Below are positions 16,392 to 24,009 of a stretch of DNA of 33,866 bases, piece by piece. The notes under the pieces are model-generated. The model was not told the origin of the DNA. It was given only the letters and a program-made list of their open reading frames with translations, and ran no database searches. Each line of letters starts with the position of its first letter. Position 1 is the first letter of the stretch. The translations under genes and the position numbers were made by a program. The stretch is from Bacteroidaceae bacterium (GTDB lineage: Bacteria; Bacteroidota; Bacteroidia; Bacteroidales; Bacteroidaceae): assembly GCA_017535725.1 (NCBI GenBank), contig JAFXTO010000015.1, positions 1 through 33,866 on the forward strand, in the 5' to 3' direction.

Positions 16392-18368
16392 TCACGGCTG
16401 GACTTCCTGCTCCACTTTCAGATTGCTTACCTTGCTGCGCAATGTAGCGTCTGTTGAGGCAAGTGGGAAACGCAAGGTGCGAATCATCTTAAATGGCTTG
16501 TTCTTAGGATAGAGACGCACGTCGGGGCCAAGGGTCTCGACGTGTTTCCCGTTGATATACAAGCGCGTCTCTTGCTGGTCTCCTTCAATGGTGATATGTT
16601 CTTTGGTTCCTGAATGCAAGGCGTGGCGGAACGAGAAGAGATAGCCATCGCGAGCGAAGCCCAGGCGTCCCGTGATGGGGTCTGCCAGGTAGAACTCTGC
16701 ATCTGCGTTGCGGAAGAGTGCGGTGCCGCGTGCCTCTTCCTCGGCCTCGATATCGAAGCTTATGCGATAAGGCCAGCCGATGTGATGGATGGTACGTGTG
16801 GAACCCGGTTGAACGGTGGCTTCCGTGAGCACTACACCCTTGGCATAATGCCCCAAGTCGTTGATACCCGGTGCTTCGCTGATGGATGCTGCCAGCTGTT
16901 GCCACTCATCGCAAGTGCGTACGGTATCTGCCGCCCAAGTCTTCTCAGCAATGACCTGCAGGGCAGGGAATACCCGGTGATGGATGTCTGCCACAGCAAT
17001 ACCATTGCCCACAATGTCGTTCCAGACGGCGAACATTCCACCCTTGATCTGCGGGTCGCGCTCCTCGAAACGCTTCTGGCCAATCTGCGCAGGAGTCCAC
17101 CTCTTATATAAATAAGGTATATTTAGGTAGTCGTTGTAATAGCCAGCAGCTGGTACGATGTAAGTCATTCCGTCTGGGATAGAGAGCATCTGATACCCGA
17201 GGCTGCGCATGGAATCGGGATCCGCATAACCGTTGTACCAGCAGTACATCAGCACATTGTCCACCTTCACGGGTGTCTCGCCCTTCGCATGAGTCAGCGC
17301 TCCCCAGAGGGCGGCCTGTTTGCCGTAGGATTCCACGGTGTGGATAAGGTGGTCGGTGAGCGTACGAAACTGTTCCACACTCTCCTGCCGGCTGTTGCTG
17401 TACTCGTCGGTCCCGATGTGTACACGTGGTCCGGCAAAAACGGGCTCTGGCCCTTCGAGATATTCTGCATAAAGGCTGTCGAGGAAGGGCGTGACGGATG
17501 GGTTGGAGAGGTCGAGGTGGTCCATTCCAAAATCCTTCGAACCCAGACTGGGACGGAAATGTGTGAAGGCAAGGCTGTGAGCCGGTGCATCAATCTCTGG
17601 TATAATCTCCACTCCCATTGCCTCGGCTTCGAGGATAAACCGCCGGAACTCATCCTTCGTGTAGCTTCCGTCTTCAGCAGTGAGTCCAGGGAAGCGCTCG
17701 CTCTCGAGGCGGAAGGCAGCGTAGGTCTCGTCCCAGTTGTCGTGGAAATAAGCGGGAAAGCCGTTGTCATTGAGGTGAACAGCAAGTGTGTTCATCTTGT
17801 AGTAAGCCATCGTCCGTACGAGTCGTCGCAAATAGTCCAGCGGGATGTACTTGCGTCCGCAGTCCATCATCAGCCCTCGCATGGGGTAGTCCGGGCGATC
17901 AGTAATCTTTCCTTTGGGGATTGATAAAGAGGAACTACTTCCTTGAAGTATCTGTAGCAGTGTCTGCACAGCATGGAAAGCACCGCGTTCCGTGGCCTCC
18001 ACGCACATGTTCCGATTAATATCCATGACATAGCCTTCCTCGCCGAGTTTCTTTAGCTGCCGGTAGTCGAAGAGGATGTCCCCTTCGGCTGCTTTCTTGC
18101 TGGGAGCTACCGCAAGGTTCAGTCCTACAGCGGTCTGCAAGTCACTGGCCAGCGCCTCGGCAACCGTTCGCAGTCGTTCGTCGGCATAGAGGATTCGGCT
18201 TTGGGCCGTGAGGGAGAAGGTTCCCTCCCCGCCTTTCCATTCCCAGATGGCGGGTATGGTGAATGGTCGCGGGTTCACGGCAGCAGGAAGCCGCAAGGTC
18301 AAAGGAATCACCAATAGAAGCAGAACCAATCGGTTCGTTACTCCGTTTATAGGAAAAGACTTTCGCAT
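16392..18368 (-). CDS. Secreted beta-N-acetylhexosaminidase (GH20)
   Basis: A 658-residue exported glycosidase that releases terminal beta-GlcNAc or GalNAc from glycans. The start at 18368 (MRKSFPINGVTNRLVLLLLV) gives a signal peptide with cleavage near PAAVNP; the longer frame from 18416 runs into the -7 box. A GH20b-type N-domain (about 40-155) precedes the barrel: PMRGLMMDCGRKYIPLDYLR, EIIPEIDAPAHSLAF, and the catalytic Asp-Glu pair in HIGTDEYS, with YCWYNGYADP and GGMFAVWNDIVGNG later. The last 150 residues (FDIEAEEEARG, FYLADPITGRLGF) look like a jelly-roll carbohydrate-binding domain. It is separated from the NagB/PIG-L gene by a terminator but lies beside it in what looks like an amino-sugar neighbourhood. 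Confidence 0.93.
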   Translation of the reverse strand: MRKSFPINGVTNRLVLLLLVIPLTLRLPAAVNPRPFTIPAIWEWKGGEGTFSLTAQSRILYADERLRTVAEALASDLQTAVGLNLAVAPSKKAAEGDILFDYRQLKKLGEEGYVMDINRNMCVEATERGAFHAVQTLLQILQGSSSSLSIPKGKITDRPDYPMRGLMMDCGRKYIPLDYLRRLVRTMAYYKMNTLAVHLNDNGFPAYFHDNWDETYAAFRLESERFPGLTAEDGSYTKDEFRRFILEAEAMGVEIIPEIDAPAHSLAFTHFRPSLGSKDFGMDHLDLSNPSVTPFLDSLYAEYLEGPEPVFAGPRVHIGTDEYSNSRQESVEQFRTLTDHLIHTVESYGKQAALWGALTHAKGETPVKVDNVLMYCWYNGYADPDSMRSLGYQMLSIPDGMTYIVPAAGYYNDYLNIPYLYKRWTPAQIGQKRFEERDPQIKGGMFAVWNDIVGNGIAVADIHHRVFPALQVIAEKTWAADTVRTCDEWQQLAASISEAPGINDLGHYAKGVVLTEATVQPGSTRTIHHIGWPYRISFDIEAEEEARGTALFRNADAEFYLADPITGRLGFARDGYLFSFRHALHSGTKEHITIEGDQQETRLYINGKHVETLGPDVRLYPKNKPFKMIRTLRFPLASTDATLRSKVSNLKVEQEVQP

Positions 18369-18402
18369 AACTGTTGTATTTAAAGGTTTTAAAATCTGGG
18401 GA

Positions 18403-18410
18403 CAAAAATA
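18403..18410 (-). promoter_or_regulatory. Probable -7 box for the GH20 gene
   Basis: TATTTTTG on the minus strand fits TAnnTTTG and lies 34 bases before the chosen start. It overlaps codons of the longer frame, supporting the start at 18368. No TTTG at the usual distance. Confidence 0.5.
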
Positions 18411-18527
18411 CAACAAATAATCAATAGATGGTAATTATTCGGTCAGAAAAGATTGCATCGAGGCGGAAACAGGTCTGTTTTCCTTTTTCGGTGAACCTAC
18501 TTACACAATTCTTGTGCTAATGTTTCC

Positions 18528-18563
18528 AAAAAAAAGACTGGTCGCAGGGTGGTGCGGCCAGTC
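18528..18563 (-). terminator. Intrinsic terminator of the NagB/PIG-L transcript
   Basis: GACTGGTCGCA (18536-18546) pairs with TGCGGCCAGTC (18553-18563), one G-T pair. On the minus strand it is followed by eight T (the A-run 18528-18535). It lies about 85 bases after the stop codon at 18648; the bases between hold no gene. Confidence 0.88.
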
Positions 18564-18647
18564 GTCATTTCTATTAGCTCTTTGAATGGCTCCTTCTGTG
18601 AGGAAGGGATTACATTGCAGAAGAAGCGGTAGCTTTGAAGCAAGGGC

Positions 18648-20639
18648 TTACAGGGGATGGTACTGCACGAAGGCTTCCATGGCCTCGTAGGCAGCAAGTC
18701 CGAGGTTGTTGTAGAGTTCTGCGGTGGCGTGGTTGCGGTCCTCGGCGCGTTGCCAGAACAGACGCTCGTCGTTGCCTAAGAAGGGTGCTGACTCCATCTG
18801 GCTGGCGTGCTTGAGGATGGCATTGCGCTTTGCACGCAACTCTTCGGGGCTAATGGGAACAGCCATTTCGATGTGCTCAATCTCCCACTCAGCCCAGGCT
18901 CCGCGGTACATCCAGATGCGGCAGTTGTCCAGCCACTTGGCGCCTGCTTCCTTCTCGAGGTCAATGGCTGCGAGGACAGCATCGGTACAGACACGGTGGG
19001 TGCCGTGTGGGTCGGCAAGGTCGCCAGCGACGAAAATCTGGTGGGGCTGAACCTCACGCAGAAGGTTGAGGACAATCTCGACATCTTTCTCGGAGATAGG
19101 ATTCTTCTGAATCTTGCCCGTCTCGTAGAACGGCAGGTTTAGGAAGTGTACGCGTTCGAGAGGGATACCGCTGTAGAGCGATGCAAGGCGTGCCTCGCCG
19201 CGACGAATCAGTCCCTTCACCTGCAGGATTTCGGGTGTGTCGAAGTCTTCGGGTTTCTTGTTGGTGATGAACGCCCGGAATTCCTTGTCGCGGGCATTGA
19301 TGACTTCGTTCTTTCCTTCGTCGAAGAGCTGGTTAAAGCCCTGCACAAAGTGCATGAAGCGGAAGACCTCCTCATCGCCCACGGCGATGTTGCCACTGGT
19401 CTCGTAGGCCACGTGGACTTCGTGTTTCTGCTTCACCAATCGCTGCAGGGTGCCACCCATCGAGATGACATCGTCGTCGGGGTGTGGCGAGAAGATGATG
19501 ATGCGCTTCTGCGCGGGCTTCGCACGTTCTGGTCGGTTGCTGTCATCGGCATTGGGCTTGCCGCCGGGCCAACCCGTGATGGTGTGCTGAAGGTCATTGA
19601 AAATCTTGATGTTGACCTCATAGGCAGAACCGTAGATAGTCAGCAATTCGCCCAATCCGTGTTCGCGGTAGTCCTTGTTAGTGAGCTTCAGGATGGGTTT
19701 GCCCGTCTGCTGGCACAGCCATACGATGGCGGAGCGGATAAGCTTGTCGTTCCAGTCGCAGGAGGTGACCAGCCACGGACGGCGGATGCGAGTCAGATAG
19801 GCCGCGCTGGAGAGGTCCAATACGACCTGCACGTTGTTGTGCATCTGTAGGAACGTGGCACTCTGGGCATCGGTCATCTCGCCCTCCACGGCATTCTTGA
19901 TGACCTCGGATTTCTCGTCGCCCCATGCCAAGAGGAAAATCTTGTGGGCCTTGCGGATGGTGCTGATGCCCAGCGTGATGGCACAGACAGGCACGTTCTG
20001 CTCGCTACCGAACACCTTCACGGCCTCGTTGCGGCACGTGGGGTCAAGCAGCACCAGACGGGTATGGCTGTTGCGCTGGGAACCCGTGACGTTCATAGCG
20101 ATATTGCCCATGCGCCCGATTCCGAGCAGGCAGATATCGATGCCGCCCATATCCTCTATCAGTTTCTCATAGGCCATGCAGTGCTCGTTGACACGCTCTT
20201 GTGGGATGGCGCCGTCCAGCGGGTAGATGTTCTGAGCGGGGATGTCCACGCGGTCGAAGAACTCTTCCTTGAGAATCTTCAGGTTGGACTGCACGCTGTC
20301 TGCAGGCAAGGGATAGTACTCGTAGGCCACGAAGACGACTACATTCTGGAAACTTAGTCCTTCCTGCTCATGCATGCGAACCAGTTGGTTGAAGACCTCC
20401 GTCAGCGTGGAGCCTCCAGAAATGCACAGCTTGCAAGCTCGGATTTCTCGCTGGCGCTGGCGAATGATGGCTGCCACTTTCAGCGCCACTTCCTGCGCAC
20501 CTTCCTCTGCGGTGGCATAGATGTCTGTGGGCAGTTTCTCAAAGCGGGTGAGCACGGAGCGCTCAATGTTGCCGCCCGGTCGGTAGTAGCGAGGCGACAC
20601 GCGGTCAAGGGTGATTTGTGAACTAAGGTTAGTTTTCAT
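18648..20639 (-). CDS. NagB-like / PIG-L (LmbE) fusion with a degenerate deaminase domain
   Basis: A 663-residue protein of a Bacteroidota family annotated as glucosamine-6-phosphate deaminase. Residues about 30-290 are NagB-like and 380-600 are a PIG-L deacetylase domain with the zinc motif SPHPDDDVISMGG (H386, D388, D389) and a DPHGTHR histidine pair. Aligned by eye to E. coli NagB, the catalytic residues are gone: D72 is Y106 (VAYEYYP), and in GIGRMGNIAMNVTGS D141 is M177, H143 is N179 and E148 is V184. The phosphate loop is also changed (ISGGSTL). The Bacteroides homologues I remember keep these residues. The deaminase half is therefore probably inactive or binds a ligand only, whereas the PIG-L half looks active. 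It follows the outer-membrane protein by 27 bases and probably shares its promoter. Confidence 0.85.
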   Translation of the reverse strand: MKTNLSSQITLDRVSPRYYRPGGNIERSVLTRFEKLPTDIYATAEEGAQEVALKVAAIIRQRQREIRACKLCISGGSTLTEVFNQLVRMHEQEGLSFQNVVVFVAYEYYPLPADSVQSNLKILKEEFFDRVDIPAQNIYPLDGAIPQERVNEHCMAYEKLIEDMGGIDICLLGIGRMGNIAMNVTGSQRNSHTRLVLLDPTCRNEAVKVFGSEQNVPVCAITLGISTIRKAHKIFLLAWGDEKSEVIKNAVEGEMTDAQSATFLQMHNNVQVVLDLSSAAYLTRIRRPWLVTSCDWNDKLIRSAIVWLCQQTGKPILKLTNKDYREHGLGELLTIYGSAYEVNIKIFNDLQHTITGWPGGKPNADDSNRPERAKPAQKRIIIFSPHPDDDVISMGGTLQRLVKQKHEVHVAYETSGNIAVGDEEVFRFMHFVQGFNQLFDEGKNEVINARDKEFRAFITNKKPEDFDTPEILQVKGLIRRGEARLASLYSGIPLERVHFLNLPFYETGKIQKNPISEKDVEIVLNLLREVQPHQIFVAGDLADPHGTHRVCTDAVLAAIDLEKEAGAKWLDNCRIWMYRGAWAEWEIEHIEMAVPISPEELRAKRNAILKHASQMESAPFLGNDERLFWQRAEDRNHATAELYNNLGLAAYEAMEAFVQYHPL

Positions 20640-20666
20640 TATGATAAGTTTTAGGGAAATGATTCC

Positions 20667-21158
20667 TCAGAAGAAATAGCCGAAGCCGATTCTCAAGCCC
20701 ACCGTGGAGGCATCTGCGAACTCGTCGAGGCACATCTTATAATAGACAGCAGGCTCGATGGTGACATGGCGGTTGAGAAAGAAAGTGTAGCCAATCTCTG
20801 GGGTGAGATAGCCGTGGTTGGCTTTGGCTTCACCCACATTGGTGTGGCCGTAGCTCAGGTGGAGACCCAGGGAGAGACCGTTCTGAACGATGTAATAGCG
20901 ACAGCCGGCTCCGATTTCGAGTTCGTTCATGTCATCGCCCGGATGGTTGTAGCCAAAGCGACCAGTCACCATCCATGCGGGTGCAAAGAAGTAACCTCCT
21001 GTGGCGTCCAGTCCAAACTTGAAGCCGCCGTTCTTGTTGTAACTAAGTCCAAGGCCGGACATAGAGGTGTTGACATACCACTTACGTGCCTCGAACTGCG
21101 CACTGGCGGTGAGGCATACGAGAGCCATGATGAGGCTCAGGAACATTTTTTTCATCAT
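20667..21158 (-). CDS. Small outer-membrane beta-barrel protein
   Basis: A 163-residue exported protein. MMKKMFLSLIMALVCLTASAQ is a signal peptide with the common Bacteroidota cleavage SAQ. The rest has alternating hydrophobic strands typical of an 8-stranded barrel (KWYVNTSMSGLGLSY, FGLDATGGYFFAPAWMVTGR, YYIVQNGLSLGLHLSYGHT, EIGYTFFLNRHVTIEPAVYY), ending in an aromatic strand, VGLRIGFGYFF, as outer-membrane barrels do. No enzymatic residues are evident. It is first in a likely operon with the NagB/PIG-L fusion and has a promoter with both boxes and an embedded palindrome. Confidence 0.85.
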   Translation of the reverse strand: MMKKMFLSLIMALVCLTASAQFEARKWYVNTSMSGLGLSYNKNGGFKFGLDATGGYFFAPAWMVTGRFGYNHPGDDMNELEIGAGCRYYIVQNGLSLGLHLSYGHTNVGEAKANHGYLTPEIGYTFFLNRHVTIEPAVYYKMCLDEFADASTVGLRIGFGYFF

Positions 21159-21213
21159 ATCACTTTTAATTTAAGAATAAGGTGTTTTGAATGCTTATAA
21201 AGGTATTTTGCCA

Positions 21214-21245
21214 CAAAGATAATACCCTCTGGCCAAGTGGCCAAA
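21214..21245 (-). promoter_or_regulatory. Promoter of the outer-membrane protein/NagB-PIG-L operon
   Basis: On the minus strand TTTG (21242-21245), exactly 20 bp, then TATCTTTG (21214-21221): a full consensus match, about 56 bases before the start codon. Confidence 0.8.
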
Positions 21246-21250
21246 GGGTA
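21223..21250. promoter_or_regulatory. Palindrome inside the promoter (possible operator)
   Basis: TACCCT (21223-21228, read with flanking bases), GGCC, AAGT, GGCC, then AGGGTA: a near-perfect dyad centred between the -33 and -7 boxes. It could be a repressor site, or the terminator hairpin of manA, which ends at 21323 upstream; on the minus strand it is not followed by a run of T. Confidence 0.5.
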
Positions 21251-21322
21251 AGCTCGTTTTTTAGAATATTTTAACGGCATGCACCGCTTTTCGGCCTCCG
21301 ATGTCCCAGAAAAGGGTGCCTT

Positions 21323-22297
21323 TTAGCGTGACCAGGTCTCCAACAGACGTACTTCGCGGCCGTCGAAGGCTGTGATTTCGAAATCTGCCACACAGGCGGG
21401 TATCAGGCACGAGCTTCCCGTACCCAACGGGACGGAGACGCCACCTGCCGTGACCATACAGGCTCCCGAGACGCATGATAGTGTGATGAAGGAGTCTTCC
21501 GACAGAAGGTTGCGCCGCAGGTGGGAAGAAGTCGAGACAACATTGACCACGAAGAACGGGCAATCCACGATGCACACAGCACCCTCATCGGTGGGTTGGT
21601 AGTGGGTGCGGTAATCGTCATATACCTTATAGTCGATGGCATCTCGCGCCTCCTCGGTATGGAGTTGGCGGGGAAGACCGTCCAAGCCTCGGCGGTTGTA
21701 GTCGTAGAGACGATAGGTGACGTCGGAACTCTGTTGGATTTCGCAGAGCAGGATGCCCCGACAGATGGAGTGAATGCGTCCGGCAGGGATGAAGAAGACA
21801 TCTCCAGGGTGTACCACGTGGCGGGCCAGCGCATCAACGATACTGCCGTCGGCCACTTTCTGGGCATACTCCTCTGGACGAATCTGCTTCTTGAAGCCGG
21901 CCAGCAGCGTAGCACCTGGACGGTTATCTATGACATACCACATTTCCGTCTTGCCCAGCTTGCCGTGGCGCTTGTGGGCCAACTCGTCGTTGGGATGTAC
22001 TTGGATGGAGAGGTCGCCGGCAGCATCGATGAATTTTACAAGCATCGGAAATTCTGTGCCGTGGATGGCGGCAATATGCTTGCCCATCAGTTCTGCGCCA
22101 AAGCGTTCAACCAGTTCGCTAAGCGAACAGCCTGCCAGCTCGCCGTTCTTCACCACCGACTCGCTGCCACGGACGGCGCTGATTTCCCAGCTCTCTCCGA
22201 TATTGCGCCCGTCGGCCGGCTCACCTTTGAGTGCCTTCAGACGACTGCCTCCCCAGACGACTTCTTTCAGGTTATCTTGAAATAATAGTGGGTACAT
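21323..22297 (-). CDS. manA: Mannose-6-phosphate isomerase, class I
   Basis: A 324-residue zinc enzyme that interconverts mannose 6-phosphate and fructose 6-phosphate in the cytoplasm. The start at 22297 (MYPLLFQDNLKEVVWGGSRL) matches the family; the longer frame is unsupported and covers the -7 box. Zinc ligands are in LSIQVHPNDELA (Q and H), KTEMWYVID (E) and FIPAGRIHSI (H). GRNIGESWEISA is the N-terminal family block, and EIQQSSDVTYRLYDYNR the substrate-site block. The length fits the short bacterial form. It is transcribed away from the GHL10 gene and lies upstream of the outer-membrane protein/NagB-PIG-L pair; a fructose-6-phosphate link to amino-sugar use is plausible. Confidence 0.95.
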   Translation of the reverse strand: MYPLLFQDNLKEVVWGGSRLKALKGEPADGRNIGESWEISAVRGSESVVKNGELAGCSLSELVERFGAELMGKHIAAIHGTEFPMLVKFIDAAGDLSIQVHPNDELAHKRHGKLGKTEMWYVIDNRPGATLLAGFKKQIRPEEYAQKVADGSIVDALARHVVHPGDVFFIPAGRIHSICRGILLCEIQQSSDVTYRLYDYNRRGLDGLPRQLHTEEARDAIDYKVYDDYRTHYQPTDEGAVCIVDCPFFVVNVVSTSSHLRRNLLSEDSFITLSCVSGACMVTAGGVSVPLGTGSSCLIPACVADFEITAFDGREVRLLETWSR

Positions 22298-22323
22298 TTT
22301 AATCTGTTTCCTGTTTGCGGCTG

Positions 22324-22331
22324 CAAAGATA
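22324..22331 (-). promoter_or_regulatory. Probable -7 box for manA
   Basis: TATCTTTG on the minus strand, 26 bases before the chosen start codon. No TTTG element at the usual spacing. Confidence 0.5.
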
Positions 22332-22449
22332 CTGCTTTTTGATGACTTTGAATGCCTGTTTTCAAGCAAAAGTTGAACCTTTTACGTTCAAAAAAGTCGA
22401 AAATATGCAGTTTTTGCCTAAAAAGGTGGGATTATTGCCCAATAAGCAC

Positions 22450-22457
22450 TATCTTTG
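22450..22457 (+). promoter_or_regulatory. Probable -7 box for the GHL10-uvrA operon
   Basis: TATCTTTG, 31 bases before ATG 22489. It rules out the much longer open frame from 22315, which would begin upstream of the transcription start. No TTTG element at the usual spacing. Confidence 0.55.
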
Positions 22458-22488
22458 TGCCCAATTCTTATTAGCAATACTCCAGTAC

Positions 22489-24009
22489 ATGGACAGAAAA
22501 ATGCGCATCTTGACAAAACTAATCACCCTCGTGGCGACCGTCTTCCTCGCCGCAAACATCGCATCGGCCAAACAGCCAAATACTCCAAAGCGTGAATTCC
22601 GTGGAGCCTGGATTCAGGCGGTCAATGGACAATGGCAAGGCCAGGGACGGGATCGCATGCAAGCCGAACTCATCCGTGAACTCGACGCCCTGCAGGCCGA
22701 TGGCATCAACGTCATCCTCTTCCAATGCCGTGTGGAGGGGGATGCGCTGTATGCAAGTCAACTTGAACCGTGGAGCCGCTACCTCACAGGGCAGCAAGGC
22801 ACACCGCCAGCTCCCTACTGGGATCCCTTGGAATGGATGGTCAATGAGTGCCACGCCAGAGGCATGGAACTTCATGCATGGATAAATCCTTATCGGGCAA
22901 AAACCAAGGGCACCACGGCCTTGGCCACGACTCATTATGCCATGCAGCATCCGGAACGTTGCTTCCGCTATGGCGACCTGTTGCTCTTCGACCCAGGATT
23001 GCCAGAGAACCGCGACTTCATCTGTCAGGTGGCACAAGACATCGTGCGCCGCTATGATGTCGACGGCTTTCATATTGATGACTATTTCTATCCTTATCCT
23101 GTTGCCGGTGAGGTTATTCCCGACGATGCCTCTTACGCTGCATACGGCCAGGGTTTCAGCCGCGACGACTGGCGCCGCCAGAACGTCAACATCTTTATTC
23201 GTCAGCTGCGCGATGCCATCCGTGCCGTCAAGCCTTGGGTGAAGTTCGGCGTGTCGCCTTTTGGCATCTATCGCAACCAGCAGTCCTGGGAAGGAGGCTC
23301 CAAGACCAATGGTATGCAGAACTACGACGACCTCTATGCCGACATACTTCTTTGGGTGCACGAGGGATGGGTGGACTACAACATTCCGCAGATATACTGG
23401 GAAATAGGCAACAAGGCTGCCGACTACGACGAGCTCATCCGTTGGTGGAGCAATCATTGTACCGAGCGTCCATTGATTATCGGACAGGACGTGGTCCGTA
23501 CTGTGACCAAACCCGATGTCAACAATCCTAATCAGCACCAAATGCCGGCCAAGATGGCACTCCAACGAAGACTGCCGGGAATCAGCGGTAGCTGCCAATG
23601 GTACGCCCGTGCCGTGGCCGACGACGAAGGGAGCTACGGCTCCTTGCTCAGAACCTACTACCACACTCGTCCGGCTCTGCAACCCCTGATGCCCTGGATA
23701 GACAAGAAAGCACCTGGTAAACCCCGAAAGGTCAAGGCCGTACGGATGGACGACGGCACGATGCACCTCTATTGGACGGAGCCCAAGGCAAAGAAAGAGA
23801 TGGACGTTGCACGCCAATACGCCGTCTATGTCTTCCCCAAGGGCATGAAGGTAGACCTTAATAATATGAGCCAGCTCGTGTGCATCACTTCGGAGAACCA
23901 TGTCCTCCTTCCATACGCTACAGGAAAGACCAAGTGGACTTATGTCGTCACCGCTCTCGACCGTCTGCAGAACGAGTCCAAAGGCGTGAAGAAGACCGTG
24001 AAGTTATGA
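22489..24009 (+). CDS. Secreted family-10-like glycosyl hydrolase (GHL10, DUF187)
   Basis: A 506-residue exported protein. Residues 1-25 (after MDRK, RILTKLITLVATVFLAANIA) are a signal peptide ending near ASA. The barrel domain starts with REFRGAWIQAVNGQW and has GINVILFQCRVEGDALYAS, GMELHAWINPYRAK, FDPGLPENRDF, DGFHIDDYFYPYP, KFGVSPFGIYRNQ and YNIPQIYWEIGN, all standard GHL10 blocks; the paired aspartates of HIDDYF and the glutamate of YWEIGN are candidate acid residues. Known relatives act on peptidoglycan or other GlcNAc-containing glycans. The last 95 residues (PGKPRKVKAVRMDDGTMHLY, YAVYVFP) look like a fibronectin-III-type domain. Its stop codon overlaps the uvrA start by four bases (ATGA), so the two are translationally coupled. 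Confidence 0.9.
   Translation: MDRKMRILTKLITLVATVFLAANIASAKQPNTPKREFRGAWIQAVNGQWQGQGRDRMQAELIRELDALQADGINVILFQCRVEGDALYASQLEPWSRYLTGQQGTPPAPYWDPLEWMVNECHARGMELHAWINPYRAKTKGTTALATTHYAMQHPERCFRYGDLLLFDPGLPENRDFICQVAQDIVRRYDVDGFHIDDYFYPYPVAGEVIPDDASYAAYGQGFSRDDWRRQNVNIFIRQLRDAIRAVKPWVKFGVSPFGIYRNQQSWEGGSKTNGMQNYDDLYADILLWVHEGWVDYNIPQIYWEIGNKAADYDELIRWWSNHCTERPLIIGQDVVRTVTKPDVNNPNQHQMPAKMALQRRLPGISGSCQWYARAVADDEGSYGSLLRTYYHTRPALQPLMPWIDKKAPGKPRKVKAVRMDDGTMHLYWTEPKAKKEMDVARQYAVYVFPKGMKVDLNNMSQLVCITSENHVLLPYATGKTKWTYVVTALDRLQNESKGVKKTVKL

Noticed and set aside
18417-18647. Possible small gene or tRNA between the GH20 and NagB/PIG-L genes
   Set aside because: No cloverleaf or conserved frame is visible; the stretch is explained by the terminator hairpin and leader DNA.
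22315-22488. Upstream extension of the GHL10 gene to ATG 22315
   Set aside because: It would place the signal peptide in the middle of the protein and the start codon before the likely -7 box at 22450.
22519-23901. Long minus-strand open frame (460 codons) opposite the GHL10 gene
   Set aside because: The plus strand carries clear family motifs through the whole stretch; the antisense translation has no recognisable motif and reflects GC-rich codon bias.
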